Of a stretch of 64,000 nucleotides of DNA, positions 46,461 to 55,027 are shown in pieces. A program made the position numbers and the translations under genes. Under the pieces are notes generated by a model. That model was not told the origin of the DNA. It ran no database searches and saw only the letters and a list, made by a program, of their open reading frames with translations. Each line of letters opens with the position of its first letter. The first letter of the stretch is position 1. The stretch is from Alphaproteobacteria bacterium (GTDB taxonomy: Bacteria; Pseudomonadota; Alphaproteobacteria; Acetobacterales; Acetobacteraceae), in assembly GCA_020850755.1 (NCBI GenBank), contig JADZEB010000024.1, positions 1 to 64,000 on the forward strand, given 5' to 3'.

Positions 46461-46949
46461 ATGGCCACACGCGAGGAAGACCTTCCGCTCCAGCTCTCGG
46501 TGCTTGACCGGCTGATCGACGACAATCCGTCCAGCACTGTCGATCCGCGCCGCACCCGCACGCAGACCCTCAAGGATCTGCGCACGGCAGTGCGCCGCGA
46601 CCTCGAGATGCTGCTGAACACGCGCCAGCGCTGCCGCAGCACGCCCGAGCATCTGGCCGAGGTCAACCAGTCGGTCGTGGCCTACGGCCTGCCCGACTTC
46701 GCCACCGCATCGATGAGCGGGCGGGACTGGCGCGATTCGCTGCGCCGCGCGATCGAGCGGCAGGTGCGCCTGTTCGAGCCGCGCTTCGTGCATGTCAACG
46801 TCAAGGTGATGGACGATGGCGACGGGCTGGAGCGCATGATCCGCTTCCGCATCGACGCCCTGATGCACGCCGATCCCGCGCCCGAACCCGTGGTGTTCGA
46901 CAGCATGGTCGAACCCTCGGTGCAGCAATTCTCGGTCTCCGACCGCTAG
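46461..46949 (+). CDS. tssE: T6SS baseplate wedge protein TssE (gp25-like)
   Basis: The 162-residue protein has the gp25/lysozyme-like fold markers. VLDRLIDD lies near the start, followed by a helical region LKDLRTAVRRDLEMLLNTR, then VVAYGLPDF and RQVRLFEPRFVHVNV, close to the family's EPRL motif with F in place of L. It is the sheath-nucleating baseplate component. It is followed after 11 bases by tssF. Typical length. Confidence 0.95.
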   Translation: MATREEDLPLQLSVLDRLIDDNPSSTVDPRRTRTQTLKDLRTAVRRDLEMLLNTRQRCRSTPEHLAEVNQSVVAYGLPDFATASMSGRDWRDSLRRAIERQVRLFEPRFVHVNVKVMDDGDGLERMIRFRIDALMHADPAPEPVVFDSMVEPSVQQFSVSDR

Positions 46950-46960
46950 GGAGCGCGCGC

Positions 46961-48775
46961 ATGGACGAGCTTCTCCCCTACTACAATCGCGAGCTGGAAT
47001 TCCTGCGCCGCCAGGCCGGGGAGTTCGCCGCCGCCTATCCGAAGATCGCCGGCCGCCTGCGCCTTTCCGGCGAGACGATCGAGGATCCGCATGTCGCCCG
47101 CCTGATCGAGAGCGTGGCGCTATTGAACGCGCGCATCCGCCTCAAGCTCGATGACGACTTCCCCGAGCTGACCGAGGCGATCCTGGGCGTGCTTTATCCC
47201 CACTATCTCGCGCCGGTGCCGGCGATGGGGCTGGCGCAGTTCGTGGCCTCGGCAGAGCTGAAGGAGCCCTACACGGTGCCGCGCGGCACCGAGATCGACA
47301 CCGAGCCGGTGGACGGGCAGTCCTGCCGCTTCCGCACCACCCAGGACGTGACGCTGTGGCCGGTGGAGGTCGCCGCCGCGACCCTGGCCGGGCGGCCCTT
47401 CCGCGCGCCGCGCAACCCGGCCGCGTCCGGCGCGCTGGCGGTGCTGCACCTCAAGCTGCGCTGCCGCGGCGATGCCAGCTTCGCGCAGGTGCATCCGAAC
47501 ACGTTGCGCTTCTACCTGGCCGGCGGCACGACGCGTGTGCTGCCGCTCTATGAAGCCATCCTCAACCGCACCATCGCGGTGGCCGTGGCCAATGGCGCGG
47601 GCGATCCGGCGCCGGTGATGCTGCCGGCCGAGGCGGTGCGCCCGGTGGGCTTCGGCCGCGAGGAGGGGATGCTGCCCTATCCCGCTCGCTCTTTTGTCGG
47701 CTACCGGCTCCTGACCGAGTATTTCGCCTTCCCCGAGAAGTTCCTGTTCTTCGAGGTCGCCGGGCTGGCCACGCGCACCATGCGGGGCGACATCGACAAG
47801 GAACTGGACCTGTTCTTCTACCTGTCCGAGACCGACAAGGATCTGGAGCGCGGCACCTCGGCCGAGTTGTTCCAGCTCGGCTGCGCGCCGATCGTGAACC
47901 TGTTCCGCCAGCGCGCCGAGCCGATCAAGCTCGGCGGCACCGCCTACGAATACCGCGTCATCGCGGATTCGCGCCGGCCCGACGCGCTCGAGATCCACTC
48001 GATCGAAAGCGTCACCGCCACCGCCCCCGACGGCGAGGAGCACGACTTCCTGCCCTTCCACGGGCTGCGCCACCATGGCGAGGACGGGGCGCGCTACTAC
48101 CAGGCCATGCGCCGCGCCGCCGCCAATCCGCGCGATCGCGGCTCCGAACTGTTCCTGACGCTGGTCGATCGCGACCTGGCGGCAACCGCGCCCGCCAACT
48201 GGGTGCTGAGCGTGCAGACCCTGTGCGGCAACCGCGACCTGCCGGCGCGGCTGCCCTTCGGCGGCGGCCACCCCTACCTGTCCATGATCTCGCCCACCCC
48301 GGCGATACGCGAGGTGCGCCCGGTGACGGCGCTGACGCCGACGCGCCGCCCGGCGATGGGGCGCGGGCGGATGTGGCGCATCCTCTCGCACCTCTCGCTC
48401 AACCATCTCTCGATCGTCGGCGGGGCGGACGCGGCCGAGGCGCTGCGCGAGATCCTGCGCATCTACGACTATGTCGATACGCCGGAATCGCGCGCGGCGA
48501 TCGACAGCATCATGGCGGTAAGCAGCAAGCGCGGCCTGGCACGGGTGGCGGCGGGCGATTCCAGCACGCTCGCGCACGGGCTCGACGTGGCGCTGACGCT
48601 CGATCCGCGGCGCTTCCCGGCGGGCGGGATGCTGCTCTTCGCCAGCGTGCTGGAGCGCTTCCTTGGCCTCTACGCCGCCGTGAACGCCTTCTCGCGCGTC
48701 ACGCTTAAGGCGGAAGGGCGTAGTGCAGTGGTGCGGTCATGGCCTCCGAGAGCGGGCGAGAAGATCCTTCTGTGA
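46961..48775 (+). CDS. tssF: T6SS baseplate protein TssF (ImpG)
   Basis: The 604-residue protein starts with the signature MDELLPYYNRELEFLRRQAGEFA and the segment ARIRLKLDDDFPELTEAILGVLYPHYLAP, here split over about residues 52-90. TssF forms the baseplate wedge with TssG and TssE. Full length. Its last 37 bases overlap tssG in another frame, which suggests translational coupling of the two wedge partners. No sign of decay. Confidence 0.96.
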   Translation: MDELLPYYNRELEFLRRQAGEFAAAYPKIAGRLRLSGETIEDPHVARLIESVALLNARIRLKLDDDFPELTEAILGVLYPHYLAPVPAMGLAQFVASAELKEPYTVPRGTEIDTEPVDGQSCRFRTTQDVTLWPVEVAAATLAGRPFRAPRNPAASGALAVLHLKLRCRGDASFAQVHPNTLRFYLAGGTTRVLPLYEAILNRTIAVAVANGAGDPAPVMLPAEAVRPVGFGREEGMLPYPARSFVGYRLLTEYFAFPEKFLFFEVAGLATRTMRGDIDKELDLFFYLSETDKDLERGTSAELFQLGCAPIVNLFRQRAEPIKLGGTAYEYRVIADSRRPDALEIHSIESVTATAPDGEEHDFLPFHGLRHHGEDGARYYQAMRRAAANPRDRGSELFLTLVDRDLAATAPANWVLSVQTLCGNRDLPARLPFGGGHPYLSMISPTPAIREVRPVTALTPTRRPAMGRGRMWRILSHLSLNHLSIVGGADAAEALREILRIYDYVDTPESRAAIDSIMAVSSKRGLARVAAGDSSTLAHGLDVALTLDPRRFPAGGMLLFASVLERFLGLYAAVNAFSRVTLKAEGRSAVVRSWPPRAGEKILL

Positions 48776-49800
48776 TCGAACGCCTGCGGGAGGAACCGCA
48801 GGCCTTCGATCCGTTCGAGGCGGTGCTGGTGCTGGAGGCACACGGCGCGGCCGAGGCCGCGCGCGGGCGCGCCGCCGGCGGCGCGGCGGTGGGCGAGACC
48901 GAGAACCCCGCCACCGAGGCGGTGCGCTTCGCCGCCTATCCGGGGCTGAGCTTCGCCCCCTCGGCGGTGACGCGCCTGACCGAACAGCCGGGCAAGCCGC
49001 CCACCCTGTCGCTCTCCTTCTTCGGGTTGCACGGGCCTTCGGGCGTGCTGCCATCGGGCTACACCGAACTCGCCATGGCGCGGTTGCGCGAACGCGACCC
49101 GACCATGGCCGCCTTCTTCGATCTCTTTTCGCACCGCGCCGTCAGCCTGTTCGTCCGCGCCTGGGAGAAGTATCGCCTGGCCGCCCAGGCCAGGCGCGCC
49201 GACGCGGTCGAGGGCGGGATCGGCACGCTGCTCGATGCGTTGATCGGCTTCGCCACCGGCGGGCTGCGCGGCCGGCTTACGGCCCCGCACGAGGCGCTGC
49301 GCTTCTACGCCGGCTACCTGTCCGGCAATCCGCGCTCGGTGGCGGTGCTGGAGGCGATCCTGTCCGACTATTTCGGCGAGACGATCGAGGTCGAATCCTT
49401 CGTCCGCCGCTGGGAGAGGCTGCCCGAGACCGAGCAGACCTGCCTCGTGCCCGGCGGCTATTGCCGGCTCGGCAGCGAGGTGGTGGTGGGCGCGCGCGTT
49501 CTGCGCGCCGACAGCGCCTTCCGCATCCGCATGGGGCCGGTCAGCTATGCGCGGTTCCGCTCGCTGATGCCGGACGGCACGCTCCTGCGCCAGATGGCGG
49601 ACCTGACACGGCTGTTCGCGGGCGATGCGCTGTTCTTCGATGTGCGCCTTGCGCTGCGGCGCGAGGATGTGCCCCAGCTTCGCCTCGGCGGCACGGCCGA
49701 GGGCGACGGGCCGCGGCTCGGCTGGAACACCTGGCTGCTCTCCGGCCCGTCCGACCGCGATCGCGACGAGGCGACCTTCGCCTGCACCTTGATGTTGTGA
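48739..49800 (+). CDS. tssG: T6SS baseplate protein TssG (ImpH)
   Basis: The 353-residue protein has family features DPFEAVLVLEA, then VRFAAYPGLSFAPSAVTRL, LSFFGLHGPSGVLPSGYTE (near residue 95) and FDLFSHRAVSLFVRAWEKYR. It completes the TssE-F-G wedge. It starts inside the end of tssF and is the last T6SS gene. After it comes an unrelated UDG-like gene 31 bases downstream. No hcp, vgrG or clpV follows. Confidence 0.95.
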   Translation: MASESGREDPSVIERLREEPQAFDPFEAVLVLEAHGAAEAARGRAAGGAAVGETENPATEAVRFAAYPGLSFAPSAVTRLTEQPGKPPTLSLSFFGLHGPSGVLPSGYTELAMARLRERDPTMAAFFDLFSHRAVSLFVRAWEKYRLAAQARRADAVEGGIGTLLDALIGFATGGLRGRLTAPHEALRFYAGYLSGNPRSVAVLEAILSDYFGETIEVESFVRRWERLPETEQTCLVPGGYCRLGSEVVVGARVLRADSAFRIRMGPVSYARFRSLMPDGTLLRQMADLTRLFAGDALFFDVRLALRREDVPQLRLGGTAEGDGPRLGWNTWLLSGPSDRDRDEATFACTLML

Positions 49801-49831
49801 GGCAGGGCCGGGGCCCGCCCTGGCGCTGATC

Positions 49832-50479
49832 ATGCCCGAACCCGAGCGCGCCCAACTGCCGAAGCCGATCAGCCGCGATCGCGCCGCCGAGGCGGCGCTG
49901 GCGGCAGAGATGGCGGCGGCGCGCGCCTGCACGCTTTGCGCGGCGCATCTGCCGCTGGGGCCGCGCCCCGTGCTGCGCGGGCGGGCGGGCGCGCGACTGC
50001 TGATCGTGGGCCAGGCGCCCGGCACCCGGGTCCATGCCAGCGGCACGCCCTGGGACGATCCCTCCGGCGATCGGCTGCGCGCCTGGCTCGGGCTCGACCG
50101 CGCCGCCTTCTACGACGAGGCGCGGATCGCGATCCTGCCGATGGGCATGTGCTATCCCGGCCGCCTGCCGCGCGGGGGCGATGCGCCGCCGCGCCCGGAA
50201 TGCGCGCCGCTCTGGCATCCGCGGCTGCGCCCGCTCCTGGCGCGCCTGCGGCTGACGCTGCTGGTGGGCAGCTACGCCCAGGCCTTCTATCTTGGCACCG
50301 GGCGCGGGCGGACGCTGGCGGCCACGGTGCAGGGCTTCGCGCGCTACGCCCCGGATTTCTTCCCGCTGCCGCACCCGTCCTGGCGCACGCGGGCCTGGGC
50401 CGCGCGCCATGCCTGGTTCGAGGCAGAGGTGATCCCGGCGCTGCGCCGCGCCGTGGCCAAGGCGCTGGCGGAAGCCTGA
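49832..50479 (+). CDS. Uracil-DNA glycosylase superfamily protein
   Basis: The 215-residue protein has the UDG-superfamily motif 1 region LLIVGQAPGTRVHASGTPW and DDPSGDRLR, and a motif 2-like LPHPSWRT. A Cys pair (CTLC) lies in the N-terminal part, but the four-cysteine 4Fe-4S pattern of family 4 enzymes is not obvious. The classical catalytic Asp of family 1 is absent. It belongs to a uracil-DNA glycosylase-like branch of uncertain activity, possibly DNA repair. Close behind tssG but functionally unrelated. Its stop is 10 bases from the convergent DsrE-like gene. Confidence 0.75.
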   Translation: MPEPERAQLPKPISRDRAAEAALAAEMAAARACTLCAAHLPLGPRPVLRGRAGARLLIVGQAPGTRVHASGTPWDDPSGDRLRAWLGLDRAAFYDEARIAILPMGMCYPGRLPRGGDAPPRPECAPLWHPRLRPLLARLRLTLLVGSYAQAFYLGTGRGRTLAATVQGFARYAPDFFPLPHPSWRTRAWAARHAWFEAEVIPALRRAVAKALAEA

Positions 50480-50489
50480 CCGTCCTGCC

Positions 50490-50951
50490 TCAGAACGACA
50501 GGGTCTTGCCGCCCTCGACCGTTTCCAGGAAGCGCACCACGCCGGAGATCTCGCCCGGCAGCGCCGGGTCGAGATCGTCCGCCGTCAGCCCCATCGCCAG
50601 GAGCCCGGTCTCGCACACGATCAGCTGGACATAGAGCTCGGCCGCCGACTGGCGCAGCTCGGCGAAGCCGGCAACGCCGCGCGCGCGCAGCTCGGCATCG
50701 CGCTTGGCCGCGCCATCGGGATGCGCGAGCGTCGTCCAGCCCGGCGCGCCATCCGCGCGCGGCTTAAGGAAGGCGCGAATGCCGCCATTCGTCGCGAACA
50801 GTATGGTGCGCCGGCCGGTGGCGGCCGCGGCGGTGGCCATCAGCAGCGCATAGTGCGCGCGCTCATACTCCCCCGACAGCAGGACGATGCCTAGCGGTTC
50901 GGGAATCGGCAGGGGCTGTTCGGCCATCGGGTAATCCCAATCGAAGATCAC
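50490..50951 (-). CDS. DsrE/DsrF-like protein
   Basis: The 153-residue protein has the alternating strand-helix pattern of the DsrE fold: LGIVLLSGEYERAHYALLMATAAAATGRRTILFATNGGIRAFL appears in the first half (described, not quoted in full, over residues 20-62). A conserved cysteine in LIVCETGL sits near the end of the fold. DsrE proteins carry sulfur or sit in redox complexes. Its start overlaps the moeB stop by four bases, so a sulfur-transfer partnership with the ThiF/MoeB protein is reasonable inference. Possibly better labelled 'peroxiredoxin family' in some databases. Confidence 0.7.
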   Translation of the reverse strand: MIFDWDYPMAEQPLPIPEPLGIVLLSGEYERAHYALLMATAAAATGRRTILFATNGGIRAFLKPRADGAPGWTTLAHPDGAAKRDAELRARGVAGFAELRQSAAELYVQLIVCETGLLAMGLTADDLDPALPGEISGVVRFLETVEGGKTLSF

Positions 50952-51778
50952 GGGGTTGCACAGAGGTTCGCGGGCGGCTCGCCATGCGCGGAAAGGTCGC
51001 GGATGGTGGCATGCGCGCCGCAGAGCGGACAGTCGGGATCGCGCGGCAGGCGCACCTTGCGGAAGCTTGCCGCGAGCGCGTCCCAGATCATCAGATGCCC
51101 CGACAGCGACTGGCCGAGGCCGAGCAGTTCCTTCACCACCTCGGTCGCCTGCAGGGTGCCGAGCACGCCGGTGACGGCGCCGAGCACGCCGGCCTCGGCG
51201 CAGGTGGGGATCACGCCCGGCGGCGGCGGCTCGCGATAGAGGCAGCGATAACAGGGATGGGGCGGGCCGAGATGCGCCTTGAAGGTGGCAAGCTGCCCCT
51301 CGAAGCGCAGCACGGCCGCCGAGACCAACGGCCTGCCGGCCAGATAGGCGGCGTCCTGCACCAGGAAGCGGGTAGCGAAATTGTCCGATCCGTCGGCGAT
51401 CAGGTCGTAGCGCGAAAAGAGGTCGAGCGCGTTCGCCGCCGTAAGCCGCGCGCGGTGCTGTTCCACCACCACGTCGGGATTGAGCGCGCGCACCGCCGCC
51501 GCCGCGCTTTCGACCTTGGGCACGCCGATGCGCTCGGTGGTGTGCGCGACCTGGCGCTGGAGGTTGGAGATATCGACCGCGTCATCGTCGATCACGCCGA
51601 GCGTGCCGACGCCGGCAGCGGCGAGATAGAGCAAGAGCGGCGAGCCCAGCCCGCCCGCGCCCACCACCAGCACGCGCGAGGAAAGTAGCCGCGCCTGGCC
51701 CGTGCCGCCCACCTCGTTCAGCAGGATGTGGCGGGCGTAGCGCTCGATCTGGTCGTCGCGGAAATCGGCGATGTCCAA
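50948..51778 (-). CDS. moeB: ThiF/MoeB-family adenylyltransferase
   Basis: This 276-residue E1-like enzyme adenylates the C-terminus of a ubiquitin-like sulfur carrier (MoaD or ThiS). It has the nucleotide-binding GAGGLGSPLLLYLAAAGVG, the Arg finger region NLQRQVAHTTERIG, and GSDNFATRFLVQDA. The conserved cysteine lies in PTCAEAGVLGA. Two CxxC zinc pairs (CYRC and CPLC) complete the set. MoeB versus ThiF cannot be decided without the carrier protein, which is not in the window. First gene of a two-gene operon with the DsrE-like gene. Confidence 0.88.
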   Translation of the reverse strand: MDIADFRDDQIERYARHILLNEVGGTGQARLLSSRVLVVGAGGLGSPLLLYLAAAGVGTLGVIDDDAVDISNLQRQVAHTTERIGVPKVESAAAAVRALNPDVVVEQHRARLTAANALDLFSRYDLIADGSDNFATRFLVQDAAYLAGRPLVSAAVLRFEGQLATFKAHLGPPHPCYRCLYREPPPPGVIPTCAEAGVLGAVTGVLGTLQATEVVKELLGLGQSLSGHLMIWDALAASFRKVRLPRDPDCPLCGAHATIRDLSAHGEPPANLCATP

Positions 51779-51908
51779 GCCTGCATTCTCCGGCGGGGTT
51801 CACGTCCGGCCTCCCCCGATATGGGGGGCGCCGGCCCGCCGCGCCATCCTGCGGGTCGGGGCGATGGGGTCAAGGGCGGAGATCGCATGCCGGCGCGCCC
51901 GGACGTGC

Positions 51909-51939
51909 GATCGGCGCATGTCTGTGATCGGCGCATGTC
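51909..51939. promoter_or_regulatory. 14-base direct repeat in the moeB/52035 intergenic region
   Basis: GATCGGCGCATGTC occurs at 51909-51922 and 51926-51939, offset by 17 bases, followed by CACGGCATCGTG, a short palindrome. The repeat lies about 100 bases before the ATG of the gene at 52035 and about 130 bases before moeB on the other strand, so it could be a binding site for either. No known regulator matched. Confidence 0.35.
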
Positions 51940-52034
51940 ACGGCATCGTGACGCCGTCTCACGGCAACGCGAGTGGCGGTGCGCAGCCGGCTTCGGCCTT
52001 ATGGACGCAACAAGACACTCCTGGGAGACGTGCC

Positions 52035-52508
52035 ATGAACGCTGCCGCTTCGCTTTCCGTCATTCCCGCGCCCGAAACCCTGGGCCGGCTGGCCATCGGC
52101 GGCGCCGCCGGCACCGCCGCCTGGGAGTTCACCGCGCGCGTGATCGGGCCGATCACGATCGGCGAGACGCCATCGCCGCAGGACCTGATCGGGGCGCTGG
52201 CCGGCACGCTGTTCGGGCTGGAACTGCCCGGCATGGTCACGCTGCTGGTGCATCTGGCCACCGGCATCGTCGCCTATCCGATCCTCTATCTGCTGATCCG
52301 CGCCATGGCGCCGGGCGCGGGTGCGCTCGGCGCCGGCGCGGTCGTGGGCGTGGCGACCTGGGTGCTGGCGCTCGGCATCTTCGCGCCGATCGTGGGCGCG
52401 CCGTTCCTGCTCGATCTTGCGCCGCTGTCCTGGCTGTCGCTGGTGGGCCATCTCGCCTATGGCGTCGCGCTGGCGCTGGTGGCCGGGCGGATCGGCGAGA
52501 GGGGCTGA
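52035..52508 (+). CDS. Small integral membrane protein of unknown function
   Basis: The 157-residue protein has four hydrophobic segments: residues about 15-40, ALAGTLFGLELPGMVTLLVH with [35 protein letters not shown], and WLSLVGHLAYGVALALVAG. The ATG at 52035 is preceded by GGGAGACG. I do not recognise the family. It is convergent with the secreted protein gene that follows. Confidence 0.65.
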   Translation: MNAAASLSVIPAPETLGRLAIGGAAGTAAWEFTARVIGPITIGETPSPQDLIGALAGTLFGLELPGMVTLLVHLATGIVAYPILYLLIRAMAPGAGALGAGAVVGVATWVLALGIFAPIVGAPFLLDLAPLSWLSLVGHLAYGVALALVAGRIGERG

Positions 52509-52535
52509 AGCCCGGAAACCCGGACCGGCCACGCC

Positions 52536-53207
52536 TCAGCGCGGGGGCGGTTCCTGGCGCGGCTGCTCGGCGCGGCGGAGGATGTTCTCGGGCAGCATCT
52601 CGCGCCCGCGCCGCGCGCCGCTTTCGAAGATCGGCGCGGCGCGGTTGCCCGGCATGCGTTCCAGCTCCGCCATGTGCCGGGCCTGGTAGTAGGCGGTGTA
52701 GGACACCGGCGTGCCGGTCAGCCGCGCCGGGCGCGATGCCTCGAAGATGCGCGCGAAGGCGTAGCCCATGCCGTAGAAATAGAGCGCCGCCTCGGTCTTG
52801 CGATCCTCGCGGTAGCGGTCGGCGATCGGAATGGCGGAGAAGCCGTTGGAACGCTCGACCGCCGCGACGTGCAGACAAAGGCCGAGCGCCGGATCGCGCG
52901 GCAGGCCAGCCCGGCCAAGCTGGACATGGCGCGCCAGCGCCGCCAGCGCCGCGCCCTGCGCGATCGGGTTCGTGGCCCTGGCATCGCGGATCAGCTCCGC
53001 CGCATCGCCCTCAAGCTTGGCGCCCTCGGCGCGGCGATCGAGCGCGGCCACGGTCTCGGCCACGCCCTGGCAGCCGAAATCGGCCGCCGCATTGGGCGGG
53101 GCGGGCAGCGGCGCGCGCGCGGGCGGCGCCGATTGCGCCAGAGCCGCCGCCGCCGGCAGCAGCAGCGCGACCGCCAGCGGCATGATCCGGGTGCGGTGCA
53201 AATGCAT
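52536..53207 (-). CDS. Predicted secreted protein of unknown function
   Basis: The 223-residue protein has a clear signal peptide (ALLLPAAAALAQ). The mature part has a helical region QGAALAALARHVQLG and a domain around YFYGMGYAFARIFEASRPARL, with two cysteines (one after the signal, one in LGLCLHVAAV). The helix-turn pattern vaguely recalls Sel1-like repeats, but I cannot support that. It lies downstream of coaBC-dut on the same strand, 48 bases after dut, and may be co-transcribed. Confidence 0.6.
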   Translation of the reverse strand: MHLHRTRIMPLAVALLLPAAAALAQSAPPARAPLPAPPNAAADFGCQGVAETVAALDRRAEGAKLEGDAAELIRDARATNPIAQGAALAALARHVQLGRAGLPRDPALGLCLHVAAVERSNGFSAIPIADRYREDRKTEAALYFYGMGYAFARIFEASRPARLTGTPVSYTAYYQARHMAELERMPGNRAAPIFESGARRGREMLPENILRRAEQPRQEPPPR

Positions 53208-53255
53208 GATCGTTCCTCCCGCTACGCATCCGCGCGCCCGACGCGCGCCGATCGC

Positions 53256-53723
53256 TCAGCCCCGCGTCCCGGTGGAGCCGAAGCCGCCCGCGCCGCGCCC
53301 GCTGTCCGGCAGGGCGGGAACCTCGTCCCACTGGGCGGCGGCGTGGCGAGCGATGACCATCTGGGCGATGCGCATGCCGCGCTCGACCATGAAGGCCGCC
53401 TCGCCGCCATTGAACAGGATCACGCCGACCTCGCCGCGATAATCGGCATCGATGGTGCCGACGCCGTTCATGATGGTGATGCCGTGGCGCAGCGCGAGGC
53501 CCGAGCGGGCGCGGATCTGCGCCTCGAAGCCCTCGGGCAGGGCGATGGCGATGCCGGTGGGCACCAGGGCGCGGCCGCCAGGCGGCAGGATGATCGGCGT
53601 GTCGGCCGGCACGGCGGCAAGGAGGTCCATCCCGGCCGCATGCGCCGTGGCATAGGCGGGCAGGGCCAGCCCCGCACCGTGCGGCAGCTTCTGTATGGCG
53701 ATGCGCACGCGCTCGGCGCTCAT
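53256..53723 (-). CDS. dut: Deoxyuridine 5'-triphosphate nucleotidohydrolase (dUTPase)
   Basis: All five trimeric-dUTPase motifs are present in this 155-residue protein: [41 protein letters not shown] and [11 protein letters not shown]. It converts dUTP to dUMP, preventing uracil incorporation and supplying dTMP synthesis. The start at 53723 overlaps the coaBC stop (ATGA), giving the coaBC-dut pair common in alphaproteobacteria. Normal length. Confidence 0.97.
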   Translation of the reverse strand: MSAERVRIAIQKLPHGAGLALPAYATAHAAGMDLLAAVPADTPIILPPGGRALVPTGIAIALPEGFEAQIRARSGLALRHGITIMNGVGTIDADYRGEVGVILFNGGEAAFMVERGMRIAQMVIARHAAAQWDEVPALPDSGRGAGGFGSTGTRG

Positions 53724-54937
53724 GTCGCGACCGTCTCCGGGTCGAGATGGGCGGCGATGCGCCGGGCCAGCCGGCGCGCCACCTCCGCTTTCGGCAGGCG
53801 CGGCCAATCCTCCACCCCGCGCCGGGTGATCAGGTGCACCGCGTTCTCGGCCCCGCCCATGATGCCGGTGCCGGGCGAGACATCGTTCGCCACCATCCAG
53901 TCGCAGCCCTTCGATTTCAGCTTGGCCTTGGCGTAGGCGACGACGTCGGATGTCTCGGCGGCGAAGCCGACGACAAGCCTCGGCCGCGCCGGCCCCTTCT
54001 CGGCCAGGGTGGCGAGGATGTCGGGATTGAGCGCCATCGCCAGCGACGGCGGCGCCGCGCGGGGCTTCTTCTTGATCTTCTCCGCCGCAGGCCTGGCCAC
54101 GCGCCAGTCGGCCACGGCGGCGGCGCACACGGCGATGTCGGCCGGCAGCGCGGCCTGGCAGGCGGCGAGCATCTCGGCGGCGGTTTCGATCTTCACCACC
54201 CGCACGCCCGCCGGGTCGGGCACCGCCACCGGCCCCGAGACCAGCGTCACGCGCGCGCCGAGTGCGGCCAGGGCCGCCGCGATCGCGTGGCCCTGCTGGC
54301 CCGAGGAGCGGTTGGCGATGTAGCGGACCGGGTCGATCGGCTCGTAGGTCGGGCCGGAGGTGACGATCGCGTGCCGCCCGGCAAGCGGCTCGGCGCCGGC
54401 CAGCCTGTCGCGGATCGCGGCCAGGATCTCGGCGGGCTCGGCCAGCCGCCCGGGGCCGAACTCGTTGCAGGCCATCGCCCCCTCGTTGGGGCCGATCACG
54501 GCCACGCCGCGCGCGCGCAGGGTGGAAAGGTTGGACTGGGTGGCCGGGTGCTGCCACATGCGCACATTCATCGCCGGGGCGATCAGCACCGGCTTGTCGG
54601 TGGCCAGCAGCACGGTGCTGGCGAGATCGTCGGCCAGCCCGGCGGCCATGCGCGCCATCAGGTTGGCGGTGGCCGGCGCCACCACCAGGAGATCGGCCTG
54701 GCGCGAGAGCTGGATATGGCCCATCTCGCTCTCGTCGGTGAGCGAGAACAGGTCGGCATAGACCTTGTCCTCGGACAGGGCCTGGAGGCTGAGCGGCGTC
54801 ACGAATTGCGCGCCCGACTGCGTCAGGACGCAGCGCACGGCGGCACCGTCCGCGCGCAACAGGCGGACCAGTTCGAGCGCCTTGTAGGCGGCGATGCCGC
54901 CGCCGACGATCAGCAGGATGCGCTTGCTGGAAAGCAT
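53720..54937 (-). CDS. coaBC: Bifunctional phosphopantothenoylcysteine decarboxylase/synthetase
   Basis: This 405-residue coenzyme A biosynthesis enzyme has two domains. The FMN-dependent decarboxylase domain (about 1-190) has [18 protein letters not shown], the PAMN motif (APAMNVRMW) and the conserved Cys in [13 protein letters not shown]. The synthetase domain (about 190-405) has [20 protein letters not shown] and the [18 protein letters not shown] segment, which bind CTP and phosphopantothenate. First gene of the coaBC-dut operon. Confidence 0.97.
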   Translation of the reverse strand: MLSSKRILLIVGGGIAAYKALELVRLLRADGAAVRCVLTQSGAQFVTPLSLQALSEDKVYADLFSLTDESEMGHIQLSRQADLLVVAPATANLMARMAAGLADDLASTVLLATDKPVLIAPAMNVRMWQHPATQSNLSTLRARGVAVIGPNEGAMACNEFGPGRLAEPAEILAAIRDRLAGAEPLAGRHAIVTSGPTYEPIDPVRYIANRSSGQQGHAIAAALAALGARVTLVSGPVAVPDPAGVRVVKIETAAEMLAACQAALPADIAVCAAAVADWRVARPAAEKIKKKPRAAPPSLAMALNPDILATLAEKGPARPRLVVGFAAETSDVVAYAKAKLKSKGCDWMVANDVSPGTGIMGGAENAVHLITRRGVEDWPRLPKAEVARRLARRIAAHLDPETVAT

Positions 54938-55027
54938 GGGGCGCTAGGCTACAGGGCGGGCGGGATGGCGGCAAGCAACGGGACGGCAAGCAAGCCGCGC
55001 CCGGCGCGGCCCGGCTCCGGCGGCCGG

